From Nitrospira_D sp035465795 (lineage in GTDB: Bacteria > Nitrospirota > Nitrospiria > Nitrospirales > Nitrospiraceae): a stretch of 64,000 nt of DNA. Both the position numbers and the translations under genes were made by a program. Positions 15,483 to 24,949 of this stretch are shown piece by piece; positions within the stretch are counted from its first letter, which is position 1; the number at the start of each line of letters is the position of its first letter. The notes beneath the pieces are model-generated. The model made no database searches and had not been told where the DNA came from. It was given only the letters and a program-made list of their open reading frames with translations. Location of the stretch: the NCBI RefSeq assembly GCF_049546785.1, contig NZ_JBMWAN010000003.1, forward strand, positions 558,001-622,000. The letters run 5' to 3'.

Positions 15483-16046
15483 ATGCGCAAGCCGAATCAG
15501 ATCGCGGTGGATCGTGCCCTGTTGCTCTATGTGCTCTCGCTGGCCGAGCCGCACGGGCTGCTGAGCGACGTGAAGCTGCAACAACTGTGCTTCCTCTGTG
15601 AACTCCAGACCTTCGGCAAAGGGTTCAAAGGCTTTCACTTCGAATTCTTCCGCTTTGCCTACGGCGCCTTCAGCAAGGATCTGGACAATGACCTGACCTC
15701 GCTCCGCCGCAAGGAGCGGGTGGAGAACTTTACGCTGTCCGATCAGGCCAAGGAAGAGGTGCTGCCGCTCCTCCAGAAAGGCATCGAGGGGGTGGAAACC
15801 AACGAAAAGATCAAAGAGATCATCGATGCCGTGGTGGCCACGTATGGGCCTCAGGACACGGGTGCCATCACCAATTCAGTTGAATCCGTCGAACTGAGCA
15901 CGCCGCAACAGCCGGAGTTCAAAATCCCCATTCGCGATATCGTCTTCCACACCACGCTGCTGGTGCCCCATCGCATCGAGGTGCAAGCCGAATTTACCCT
16001 CCCGTCCGCCATCCTGGCCAGGCTCAATACGGCGATGGGGTATTGA
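15483..16046 (+). CDS. Panacea/SocA-like (DUF4065-type) domain protein
   Basis: The 187-residue protein has the pattern of the Panacea antitoxin domain: V-K-L-Q-Q-L-C-F-L near residue 30, then F-R-F-A-Y-G-A-F-S-K-D-L-D-N-D-L and a following charged helix. Panacea domains neutralise diverse toxins or act as protease adaptors such as SocA. No toxin candidate is adjacent: the neighbours are fur (divergent) and an M32 peptidase (convergent). The C-terminal 40 residues are not typical of the domain. The assignment rests on pattern only, so it is moderate. Confidence 0.6.
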   Translation: MRKPNQIAVDRALLLYVLSLAEPHGLLSDVKLQQLCFLCELQTFGKGFKGFHFEFFRFAYGAFSKDLDNDLTSLRRKERVENFTLSDQAKEEVLPLLQKGIEGVETNEKIKEIIDAVVATYGPQDTGAITNSVESVELSTPQQPEFKIPIRDIVFHTTLLVPHRIEVQAEFTLPSAILARLNTAMGY

Positions 16047-16113
16047 ATACAGGGCGAACAAAGCAGCTAGGCTGAGGCCGAGGGTAAGGTTGAGCGAGGA
16101 TTATGGGGCCCCA

Positions 16114-16132
16114 CTCAACCTGAGCCTGAACC
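16114..16132 (-). repeat. 19-bp repeat, inverted copy of 10940-10958
   Basis: CTCAACCTGAGCCTGAACC is the exact reverse complement of the sequence at 10940-10958. It lies in the convergent gap 16047-16150, which also holds GGTTGAG at 16088-16094 able to pair with its first seven bases. Confidence 0.8.
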
Positions 16133-16150
16133 GTGGCCTTCAGCATTCTG

Positions 16151-17683
<1,533 letters not shown>

Positions 17684-17882
17684 GCCCGGCCTCCTGGTCA
17701 GAATGCGGTGAGGTGTGATGGGTGACGAGTAATGAGACTGGGCTGTGCGGCGGCCGCTCGTGCTCGACGGTCGGACAGGGCTCATCACCGATCACCTATC
17801 ACTCTTCACGCGAAGGTGATGTATGATTGCGCGCCAGTGTACGCAACCCGGACCGCGTTTTTCAAACGAGTGAGGCTGCAAC

Positions 17883-18527
17883 ATGAAGACCCTGGTGGCT
17901 CAAGACATTGAAGCCTACGCACAGGCGCATTCCATGCCCGAATCCGATGTGGCCCGCGCCCTCCGCGAAGAGACCCAACGGACGATGGATTATGCCCAGA
18001 TGATTGTGGGGCCTCTCGAAGGGGCGTTTCTCAAGATGATGGCGCAGCTCATCGGGGCCAGGCGGGTACTGGAGATCGGCATGTTCACGGGCTACAGCGC
18101 CCTCTGCTTTGCCGAGGCCTTGCCTGACGATGGTCGGGTCATCACCTGCGAGATCGAGGCCGAGACGGCGGCCCTGGGACGGAAGTATTTTGCCAAGAGC
18201 CCGCATGGCCGGAAGATCGAGGTCCGTCTCGCCCCGGCGCTGGAGACGATGCGAGAATTGACCGGGCCGTTTGATCTGATCTTTATCGACGCCGATAAGA
18301 TCAACTATCTGAATTATTATCGGCGGGCGCTGGATCTGCTCGCACCGCAGGGCGTGATTCTCATCGACAATGTGTTGTGGGATGGCGATGTGCTCAAACA
18401 GCCGCCGCCGGATGAGAAGACTGCGGCCATTCAAGAGTTGAATCGCACGGTCGCCAACGATCCGCGCGTGAGCGCGGTACTCGTCACGATCCGTGACGGA
18501 GTGCTGGTGGTGCGGAAGAAAGCGTGA
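17883..18527 (+). CDS. SAM-dependent O-methyltransferase, caffeoyl-CoA OMT-like
   Basis: The 214-residue protein carries the class I SAM-binding motif V-L-E-I-G-M-F-T-G-Y-S-A-L, then I-F-I-D-A-D-K and the metal-site segment L-I-D-N-V-L-W-D-G of the cation-dependent methyltransferase_3 family. It probably methylates a catechol-like small molecule. The substrate cannot be told. GAGG sits 7 bases before the start. The next gene, a DMT exporter, follows 68 bp downstream and may share the transcript. Confidence 0.88.
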   Translation: MKTLVAQDIEAYAQAHSMPESDVARALREETQRTMDYAQMIVGPLEGAFLKMMAQLIGARRVLEIGMFTGYSALCFAEALPDDGRVITCEIEAETAALGRKYFAKSPHGRKIEVRLAPALETMRELTGPFDLIFIDADKINYLNYYRRALDLLAPQGVILIDNVLWDGDVLKQPPPDEKTAAIQELNRTVANDPRVSAVLVTIRDGVLVVRKKA

Positions 18528-18595
18528 CGGGTGATGAGTGAAGGCCGCTTCAGCCAAGAGAATAGATACAGAGACGTAACGGGAGGAGTGAGTTC

Positions 18596-19495
18596 ATGGT
18601 GCAGCCCTCAACCAGTGCGGCGTACGGAGCACTCTCGCTTGCGGCGGTGCTGTGGGGCGGTTCGATCGTTGCGCAGAAGCTGGCGCTCGGATCGTTTTCC
18701 GCCGTGGAAGCCTCTGTGTTGCGCGATATCGGCGGGCTCGCGATTCTGCTGACGACCTGGTGGTGGCAGGAAGGGGCGCTGGCGAGACTCAGCAAGGCCG
18801 ATCTGGCCACGCTGGGTTTGCTCGGGCTGGGAGTCCTGGGCAACCATCTGTTGATCCTGATGGGGCTCAAGTACGTGAGCGGGGCGGTCGCCGGCGTCAT
18901 CATCGGCTCGGCTCCCGTGGTCACGGCGCTGCTGTCGGCGGCGTTGATTCAGGATGTGCCGCTTCGGTCGGTCTGGGCGGGGGGGCTGCTGTCTTGCGCG
19001 GGCGTCGCTCTGGTTTCGATCGCGGGGTTTCAGGCTGCCGGGGAGCAGCCCCTGCTGGGCAGCGCGCTCGTGTTTCTGGGCGTCGTGAGCTGGGCCCTCT
19101 ACAGCATCGGCAGCCGCGCCATCATGGATCGGGTCTCGGCCCTGACGGTGAACTGGACGACGCTCCTGGTTGCGACCGTGATCCAAATCCCATTGCTCTG
19201 GACCGATCGCAAGATGCTTGATGCGGGTGTGGCATCGGTCACGACACCAGATTGGCTCGCGCTTGGCTACCTTGTGGTGTTTGCCACGGCCGTGGCGCAG
19301 CAGGCCTGGTTGTTCGGGGTGCAAGGCATCGGCCCTTCACGAGCCTCGGTCTTGGGGAATCTCACACCGGTGGCAGCGGTGGCTTTGTCCGCGCTCATTC
19401 TCCACGAATCGGTCGGCCTGGCCGAGATCGTCGGCATCACCCTCATTCTGGCCGGTGTGTGGGTGGTGGATCGGCAAACCAGGCAGTCTATATAA
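18596..19495 (+). CDS. EamA/DMT superfamily transporter
   Basis: This 299-residue protein has about ten hydrophobic helices in two repeated EamA halves. Each half has the expected small-residue-rich helix contacts, such as G-A-V-A-G-V-I-I-G-S-A-P-V-V in the first. Members export amino acids, metabolites or drugs; substrate is unknown. GGAGG precedes the start. Confidence 0.88.
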   Translation: MVQPSTSAAYGALSLAAVLWGGSIVAQKLALGSFSAVEASVLRDIGGLAILLTTWWWQEGALARLSKADLATLGLLGLGVLGNHLLILMGLKYVSGAVAGVIIGSAPVVTALLSAALIQDVPLRSVWAGGLLSCAGVALVSIAGFQAAGEQPLLGSALVFLGVVSWALYSIGSRAIMDRVSALTVNWTTLLVATVIQIPLLWTDRKMLDAGVASVTTPDWLALGYLVVFATAVAQQAWLFGVQGIGPSRASVLGNLTPVAAVALSALILHESVGLAEIVGITLILAGVWVVDRQTRQSI

Positions 19496-19690
19496 TTTCG
19501 GTCTCTTTCCACTTTCTCTCCGCTCTTAAGGGACTTGCCAGGTTATCCTTCCTTGCGCGCATTGACCCAGCACGGTTGTCTTGTGCGCGGGCAGCGAGCA
19601 ACAAGGATGGCCTGGCGAGTCCCGTTTCCTCCCCCCTCGCCCTCCTCTCTGTGATTGCAGTATGATGGCCTCCCTCAGGGAGGACGCTGC

Positions 19691-20083
19691 ATGCTCGAAC
19701 AACGGATCGAAGAAGTAACCAAAGCCAATCAGGCGTTTTACGAGGCCTTTGAAAGCCTCGATATCGCCAAGATGGATCGCATTTGGGCGCATCAGGAATA
19801 TGTGACCTGCATTCATCCGGGCTGGGCGTTGCGCTCGGACTGGCCCGAGGTGCGCGATTCCTGGGTGCTGATCTTCAATAACACCTTCTCGATGAAGTTT
19901 GAACTGTCCGAGGTCATGATTCAGGTGGCCGGCGATATGGCCTGGGTGATCTGCGTCGAGAATATCGTCAATCAGCAATCCGATGAGCCGCAGCAGGCCA
20001 AAGTGCTTGCGACGAATCTCTTCGAGCGGATCGGCGACGAGTGGCTGCTGATTCATCATCACGGGTCGGCGGTGATGGGGTAG
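19691..20083 (+). CDS. SnoaL/NTF2-like domain protein
   Basis: The 130-residue protein has the NTF2-like fold pattern: an N-terminal helix pair with N-Q-A-F-Y-E-A-F, I-W-A-H-Q-E-Y-V-T-C-I-H-P-G-W, and late strands ending W-L-L-I-H-H-H-G-S. This matches the DUF4440/SnoaL-like 'ketosteroid isomerase-related' group, whose members are mostly of unknown function. The start at 19691 has GGAGG 7 bases upstream and agrees with the family length. Confidence 0.82.
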   Translation: MLEQRIEEVTKANQAFYEAFESLDIAKMDRIWAHQEYVTCIHPGWALRSDWPEVRDSWVLIFNNTFSMKFELSEVMIQVAGDMAWVICVENIVNQQSDEPQQAKVLATNLFERIGDEWLLIHHHGSAVMG

Positions 20084-20169
20084 GGGAGGGTGCGGGTCGT
20101 CGTGTAGTTTTCTTCGCTCGCTGAGCGCGCACACGAACGGAAAACATGGCGAAGGTTTTTATCCCGTCG

Positions 20170-20195
20170 CCCGGAGCGTGATGAAGGGCTCCGGG
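20170..20195 (+). terminator. hairpin after the SnoaL-like gene
   Basis: CCCGGAGC (20170-20177) pairs with GCTCCGGG (20188-20195) around a 10-base loop, about 90 bp after the stop at 20083. No T-run follows. The rest of the gap 20084-20325 shows nothing else I can support. Confidence 0.35.
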
Positions 20196-20325
20196 TCGAA
20201 CAAGTTCTGTGTGGCGAAGCTCGCTCAATGCGCGCAGGAGAACATCACCCCGCCGCCTGCTTGGTGAGAGTAAGAGAAGCGAGTTTGTCCGAAACGGGCA
20301 GAGGACAGGCCTGTGCGTGGATGTG

Positions 20326-20562
20326 TTAGGTCTTCGGCGAATTCGAGGGGGCTTCGTCGACGCGGATGGTTTTCTGCCACTCGGCGGCGATGGCGTCGCG
20401 ATCCTGCATGGTCATCGCGGCGTACTTCAGAAACATCTGCGGGCCCCGGCGGCGGCGCCAGGTGAGAAAGTTGATGAAGTGATCTTTGCAGACGGACTGC
20501 GTCCCGGCCGGGGCATAGGGTCTGGATTGGCAATTGGGAACGAAGCAGCGGATGTCGTGCAT
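20326..20562 (-). CDS. small cysteine-containing protein of unknown function
   Basis: The 78-residue protein begins M-H-D-I-R-C-F-V-P-N-C and contains a later V-C-K-D-H-F, giving a C-x4-C ... C-x2-H set that could bind zinc. A basic W-R-R-R-R-G stretch follows. GAGG lies 7 bases before the chosen ATG at 20562. I do not recognise the family. Reality is supported by the cysteine pattern and ribosome site, not by homology. Confidence 0.6.
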   Translation of the reverse strand: MHDIRCFVPNCQSRPYAPAGTQSVCKDHFINFLTWRRRRGPQMFLKYAAMTMQDRDAIAAEWQKTIRVDEAPSNSPKT

Positions 20563-20755
20563 GGCAGTCCTCGTGTGATGGTCCATCAGTATGCCGGATG
20601 GGTCGTCAAAGTTTCAACCCGGTGGGTTTCGCCGAGTATCCCCGGAAGGCGCGCGGTTCGGGGCAGGTGGCCGGTAAAAGAGATTGACTTCTCGCCCCTC
20701 GCCCCGTGCCTTCTCCCCCTTGACCTCTCCGTGGCGCTCGGGTAAGGACTCGCCT

Positions 20756-22234
20756 ATGCAGCTTCATATTCGCTCCATCCTGTGCCTTCTACTCGCGACC
20801 TTGTCGCTGGGCTGTGCCCCCTCCTATCGTGATGGGCTCCCCCTCAATAGTCCTTTTGCCGAACCGGTGTCGTTGCGGTCGGACCTGTTACCGCAGGGAT
20901 TTGCTGTCGGCGACGTGACGGCGAGTGGGGCGCTGGTCTGGGTGCGGACGGATGGCCCGGCGACGGTGCAGATCGAATGGGCGAAGCCTTCTGTGTGGGA
21001 GATGGCCTCGAAGACGGCGACGGCGGTGGCTCCGGTGGCAAGGACTCCCCGGATGGCGACAAGCGCGGACAGCGATTTCACCGCTGCGACTCCGTTGCAG
21101 GGCCTGGAGCCGGGCACGCGCTATCGGTACCACGTGCTCGTCGGGCGAGCGGCGGGGCCGCAGGATCAGACGGAATTGGCGCTGGCGGCGCGCGGGGAAT
21201 TTACGACCTTGCCGGATGAGAAGACGTCGGCGCCGGTGACGTTCGCCTGGAGCGGCGATCTCGGCGGCCAGCAGCGCTGTCGCATCGGAGCGGACGGCTA
21301 TCCGATCTTCGATCAGATGCGGCGCCAGGGGCTGGATTTCTTTCTGTTTCTGGGCGACACGATTTACAGCGATTACACCTGTCCCTCGCCTCCGAACGAG
21401 CCGGGCGCGGATTTCATTGCCACGACCTTGGCGGAATACCGCGTCCGGCATCGGTACCAACGAGGGGCGCTGGCCTTGCGGCGGTTCCTTGAAACGGTGC
21501 CCGTGTATGTGGTGTGGGACGATCACGAAGTGAAAAATGACTTTTCCGGTCCCTTTGAGGCGCAGATGCCGGATGGCCGGCAGGCGTTCCGGGAATACTG
21601 GCCGATCGCCTCGCCGTCCGATGATCCGCAGCGGTTGTACAGAACGTTGCGCTACGGGGCCGATCTGGAATTATTCATCCTGGACGGGCGGCAATATCGC
21701 AGCCGGAACACCGATCCGGACGGGCCCGATAAGACGATGCTGGGGCAGCGGCAACTCCAGTGGCTGCTTGAGGGGTTGCGCCGCTCCACGGCCACGTGGA
21801 AGGTTATCGCCACCTCGGTTCCCCTGTCGATTCCCAAAGGGAAAGGGACGACGGGGAAGGGCTTTGATGGATGGGCCGGTGGGTCGGATGGCACCGGTTT
21901 TGAGCGTGAACGGCAGGTGATTGTCGATACGATTCTCAATCAACAGATCAAGAACGTCGTCTTCCTGGCCGGCGATGTGCACTATGTCCAGGCCAACGCC
22001 TATGATCCCAACGGCGACGGCGTGCCGGACTTCCATGAGTTCATCGCGGGGCCGCTCTCGGCAGCACCCGGGCGGATGACTTTCCCCAGCCCGACGCTCA
22101 AGCCGACGAATCTGATTCATGAAGGCGGGTACTTCAATTTCGGAATGGTTCGGGCGACCTCTTCTTCCTTCGACGTCACGGTCCTGGATGATGCCGGGAA
22201 GGTTCGCTTCTCCCATCGTCTCTCGGCAAAGTAG
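20756..22234 (+). CDS. PhoD-like alkaline phosphatase family lipoprotein
   Basis: This 492-residue protein has a lipoprotein signal (Leu-Ser-Leu-Gly-Cys). An N-terminal beta domain of the PhoD type follows (G-V-x-A-S-G-A-L-V-W-V-R-T-like, about 40-150). The metallophosphatase domain has L-F-L-G-D-T-I-Y-S-D, V-W-D-D-H-E-V-K-N-D and a late L-A-G-D-V-H-Y motif. PhoD enzymes are phosphodiesterases/phosphatases that act outside the cytoplasm using Fe/Ca sites. It is a lipoprotein rather than the Tat-exported classical PhoD. The start at 20756 is set by the signal peptide and AAGGA upstream. Confidence 0.9.
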   Translation: MQLHIRSILCLLLATLSLGCAPSYRDGLPLNSPFAEPVSLRSDLLPQGFAVGDVTASGALVWVRTDGPATVQIEWAKPSVWEMASKTATAVAPVARTPRMATSADSDFTAATPLQGLEPGTRYRYHVLVGRAAGPQDQTELALAARGEFTTLPDEKTSAPVTFAWSGDLGGQQRCRIGADGYPIFDQMRRQGLDFFLFLGDTIYSDYTCPSPPNEPGADFIATTLAEYRVRHRYQRGALALRRFLETVPVYVVWDDHEVKNDFSGPFEAQMPDGRQAFREYWPIASPSDDPQRLYRTLRYGADLELFILDGRQYRSRNTDPDGPDKTMLGQRQLQWLLEGLRRSTATWKVIATSVPLSIPKGKGTTGKGFDGWAGGSDGTGFERERQVIVDTILNQQIKNVVFLAGDVHYVQANAYDPNGDGVPDFHEFIAGPLSAAPGRMTFPSPTLKPTNLIHEGGYFNFGMVRATSSSFDVTVLDDAGKVRFSHRLSAK

Positions 22235-22372
22235 CCTGCCGCGACGAATATCCCCCTTGCAATCATGACCGGCGGCCAGTTACCGTACCCCTTCGCGGGA
22301 GGCGGACACGACCGCCATTGCCCCGTGATCGGTCGTCTTGAACGGGATCATAGCAGAAAGGGGTACTACGTC

Positions 22373-22855
22373 ATGGCAGGGTTGTTGTCGGCAGATGAGG
22401 TTTTCAAGAAGGCGGAAGATGCAGCGGCGGCGGCCACGGGGCCGGATGAAAAGGCGCTGCAGATCGATTATCAGGCGCTGAAAGAGAAATTTCGCGCGGC
22501 GCTCGGCGATCGCAAAGTCGCCTTGTGCCATATCAATAAATTCTTGCCGGAAGGGTACGAGGATCAGGGGCGCTTCAATCTCGTGCTGTTGACGGCGGGC
22601 AATGTGGTGTTCGACATCGTCATCGGCGATTCCTACTTCCGGTACGACGTGGTGTCGGTGGGTCAGTTGGACAAGGTCCAGGTGATCGACGCGATGTGGG
22701 ACAATAAGGAAAAGCGGCGGGAGGAGCCGTTCCTGAGCCTGCGCCTCATGCACGGCGAAGAAGCCCACCTCTTGCTGGCGCTGGACGACGAAGAGCGTGC
22801 GAGTCTACTGGCCTTTGCGAAGGCGGTCTCGTCTGCGCGCAACCCCGAAAAGTAG
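22373..22855 (+). CDS. conserved-looking hypothetical protein, 160 residues
   Basis: This is a soluble protein with no signal or membrane segment and a charged N-terminal helix (about 5-45). A beta-rich middle (about 50-140) follows, with F-N-L-V-L-L-T-A-G-N-V-V-F-D-I-V, and the end is again helical. I do not recognise a family; the shape could suit a PH-like fold, but that is a guess. AAAGGGG lies upstream of the ATG at 22373. It converges on the ygfZ-like gene with 12 bp between. Confidence 0.7.
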   Translation: MAGLLSADEVFKKAEDAAAAATGPDEKALQIDYQALKEKFRAALGDRKVALCHINKFLPEGYEDQGRFNLVLLTAGNVVFDIVIGDSYFRYDVVSVGQLDKVQVIDAMWDNKEKRREEPFLSLRLMHGEEAHLLLALDDEERASLLAFAKAVSSARNPEK

Positions 22856-22867
22856 TTTGGCCTGGAG

Positions 22868-23959
22868 TTAGGCGCGGCGGTAGAAGGGTAACGCCTGTAC
22901 CGTCGCGTCACACTTCTTTCCGTCGATCTCTATTGAGAGCGCAGTATTCGGAGCGGAGAAGTCGCGGAGCGGGAAGCCAAAGGCGATGACGGCGTTTTGC
23001 TGCGGGGAGAAGGTTGCGCTGCTGATCCACCCTACTTCACGGTCTCCGCTAAACAGCTTGGCTCCCTTAGGCGGAACCACCGATCCTGTGACGAGCAGGC
23101 CCACCAGGTGCCGGCGGACGTTGCCGTAGGTATCCATCCGGGCCACGACTTCCTGCCCGGGATAGCAGCCCTTGCTCAGGCTGAAGGCTTTGCCTTCCAG
23201 GTTGGCTTCGGGCGGTACAATTTCTTCGTTCAGTTCCGGCCCCGCTTTCGGTATGCCGGCTTCCATCCGCAAGGCTTCGCGGGCCTGACTGCCGACCGGC
23301 TTGATGCCGAATTGTGCGCCAGCCTCCATAAGGCCGTTCCAGGCTGAGACAACTCCGTCGGCCGGAAGCAGAATTTCCAGGTCGACCTCGCCGGTCTCCT
23401 CCGTGCGCATAACCAGGGCCTGATGCCCACCGATCTGAGCTGTCACGAAATTCACGGGTTTCAGATCGCCGCAGTCCACACCGAAGGCGGTTTTGACCGT
23501 CTGTACCGCCTTGGGCCCGCTGACCAGAAGCAACCCCCAACTCTCTGCGCAGTTCTCCATCTTGGCTTTCGTGCCGTAGAGCAGAAACTTTCTGAGCGCG
23601 GCGTGGGTCGCGTCACCGATTTCTCCGACGTCTTCGAGCATGACGGCGTCCGTCTGCAGATAGACACGGAAGTAGGTCAGCATCTTGCCTTTGTGCGTGA
23701 GGAAACTGGAGTAGCTGCCCTGGCCAGGCTTGAGCGGGAGGATATCGTTGCTGATGACGCTCTGAAGCCACTTCACCCGGTCGTCGCCGGTGACCCGGAC
23801 CTTGCCGCGATGAGACAGGTCGGCGACTCCGACGGCCTGACGGACCGCCTGGTATTCCGCTCGCCAGTCTCCGTAATGGGCGGGCATCTCCCAGCCGGCG
23901 ACTTCTTCGAATGTCGCGCCGAGTTGAACATGATGTGCATGGAGACGGGATTGTTTCAT
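22868..23959 (-). CDS. ygfZ: YgfZ/GcvT-like folate-binding protein
   Basis: YgfZ-family proteins are folate-binding relatives of GcvT that support iron-sulfur cluster enzymes. The 363-residue protein shows the GcvT-like N-terminal L-S-H-R-G-K-V-R-V-x-G-D-D segment and the diagnostic K-G-C-Y-P-G-Q-E motif. It lacks a glycine-cleavage context. Its start overlaps the stop of the receiver-like gene upstream (ATGA), so it is the last gene of a three-gene minus-strand unit with a TPR protein. Confidence 0.88.
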   Translation of the reverse strand: MKQSRLHAHHVQLGATFEEVAGWEMPAHYGDWRAEYQAVRQAVGVADLSHRGKVRVTGDDRVKWLQSVISNDILPLKPGQGSYSSFLTHKGKMLTYFRVYLQTDAVMLEDVGEIGDATHAALRKFLLYGTKAKMENCAESWGLLLVSGPKAVQTVKTAFGVDCGDLKPVNFVTAQIGGHQALVMRTEETGEVDLEILLPADGVVSAWNGLMEAGAQFGIKPVGSQAREALRMEAGIPKAGPELNEEIVPPEANLEGKAFSLSKGCYPGQEVVARMDTYGNVRRHLVGLLVTGSVVPPKGAKLFSGDREVGWISSATFSPQQNAVIAFGFPLRDFSAPNTALSIEIDGKKCDATVQALPFYRRA

Positions 23960-24336
23960 CGGACGCCCTTCTGTACCTCGTCGACCAGATCTTTGGTCCT
24001 GGCCGAGAATTCGTTGCGGGAGACGATCTTCGTCACGCCCAGCGCCTTGGCTCTGTTCCAGGTGTCGACTTCTTCATGGTTCGCATAGGCGAGGATGGGA
24101 ATGGACTTTGACCGGGGATCGGCTTTCAGTGTTTCGATGGCCTGAAACGCATCGAGGGTCAGATCGTTCATGTCCAGAATTACGACCGCCGGTGCTGTGG
24201 TTGTTGTCTTTTCGGCGATATCCTGCTGGGTCCGGGCTTTCTCCAGTCGATAGCCAACCTTCAGGGCATCTCGTACCTTGGTGTAGAAGAAAATATCGGT
24301 GACGGCGACGAGAACCGTCGGTTCGCTTGTTTCCAT
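23956..24336 (-). CDS. degenerate CheY-like receiver domain protein
   Basis: The 126-residue protein has the alpha/beta pattern of a receiver domain with V-V-I-L-D-M-N-D placing an Asp where phosphorylation would occur. The acidic pair after strand 1 is reduced to one Asp (A-V-T-D) and the C-terminal conserved Lys is replaced by S-R-N, so normal phosphoryl signalling is doubtful. There is no output domain or partner kinase nearby. It lies 6 bp after the TPR gene and overlaps ygfZ. Confidence 0.7.
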   Translation of the reverse strand: METSEPTVLVAVTDIFFYTKVRDALKVGYRLEKARTQQDIAEKTTTTAPAVVILDMNDLTLDAFQAIETLKADPRSKSIPILAYANHEEVDTWNRAKALGVTKIVSRNEFSARTKDLVDEVQKGVR

Positions 24337-24342
24337 AGGCTC

Positions 24343-24858
24343 CTAATTCAGGGAACTGATCAGGCGTCCGAGCGATTTCTTGGCCAGGGCATAGTTGGGG
24401 TTGAGTGCGAGAGCCTGCTTGTAGGCATCGATGGCTTCGGTCCACAGGCCCTTCTTTTCGTAGACGCGGCCGAGGTTCAGGTGAGGGAAGGCCGGACTTT
24501 CATACCGCCGCGCCTGCATGGCTTTCTTAAACCAGACGATGGCTTCGTCGAATTCGCCCTTTTCAATAAGATACGCGCCAATGTCGTTGTAGGGATTGCC
24601 GAAGTCAGGATCTTGCGCGATGGCTTTATGGCATTCCTCGATGGCTTCGTCGAGCCGTCCCATAAAGCTGTAGGTCCATCCCAGGAACGTATGCGCCTCG
24701 GCGGTCGGGTGGGCGTCCAGCGACTTCTTGTAGAGGTTCACGGCCTCTTCCAATTCGCCCTTCATCTGGCGTTCGTAGGCCTGCTGGAAGAGCTGCCACG
24801 CTTCGCGTTTATCTTCTTCTCGGCCTTGGCCTTGTTCTAAAAAGTCTTGTACATCCAT
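24343..24858 (-). CDS. tetratricopeptide repeat protein
   Basis: The 171-residue cytoplasmic protein contains about four TPR units, for example E-E-A-V-N-L-Y-K-K-S-L, D-E-A-I-E-E-C-H-K-A-I, D-E-A-I-V-W-F-K-K-A-M and T-E-A-I-D-A-Y-K-Q-A-L. TPRs mediate protein contacts. I chose the ATG at 24858; a TTG four codons earlier is open. It is the first gene before the receiver-like protein and ygfZ, and may be a scaffold for that unit. Confidence 0.82.
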   Translation of the reverse strand: MDVQDFLEQGQGREEDKREAWQLFQQAYERQMKGELEEAVNLYKKSLDAHPTAEAHTFLGWTYSFMGRLDEAIEECHKAIAQDPDFGNPYNDIGAYLIEKGEFDEAIVWFKKAMQARRYESPAFPHLNLGRVYEKKGLWTEAIDAYKQALALNPNYALAKKSLGRLISSLN

Positions 24859-24870
24859 GTGTGGTGCCAA

Positions 24871-24949
24871 GAGCTGATGGCTTATAGCTCATAGCGGCCC
24901 GGAATTTCCGAGTCCGTCCTATCAGCCATTCGCTATCTGCTATACGCTC
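24871..24949. repeat. intergenic CATAGC/TATAGC-type repeat stretch
   Basis: The gap between thi4 and the TPR gene is built of short related words (GCTGATGG, CTTATAGCTC, ATAGCG and, inverted, CTATCAGCCATTCGC, ATCTGCTATACGC). The two ends are loosely inverted, so it could fold. No gene is seen. Confidence 0.4.

Noticed and set aside
17684..17882. Possible repeat/CRISPR-like words (GTGATGGGTGACGAGT, CATCACCGATCACC)
   Set aside because: They are short, imperfect and not evenly spaced, so not a CRISPR. Similar words at 18526-18541 suggest only a dispersed intergenic repeat.
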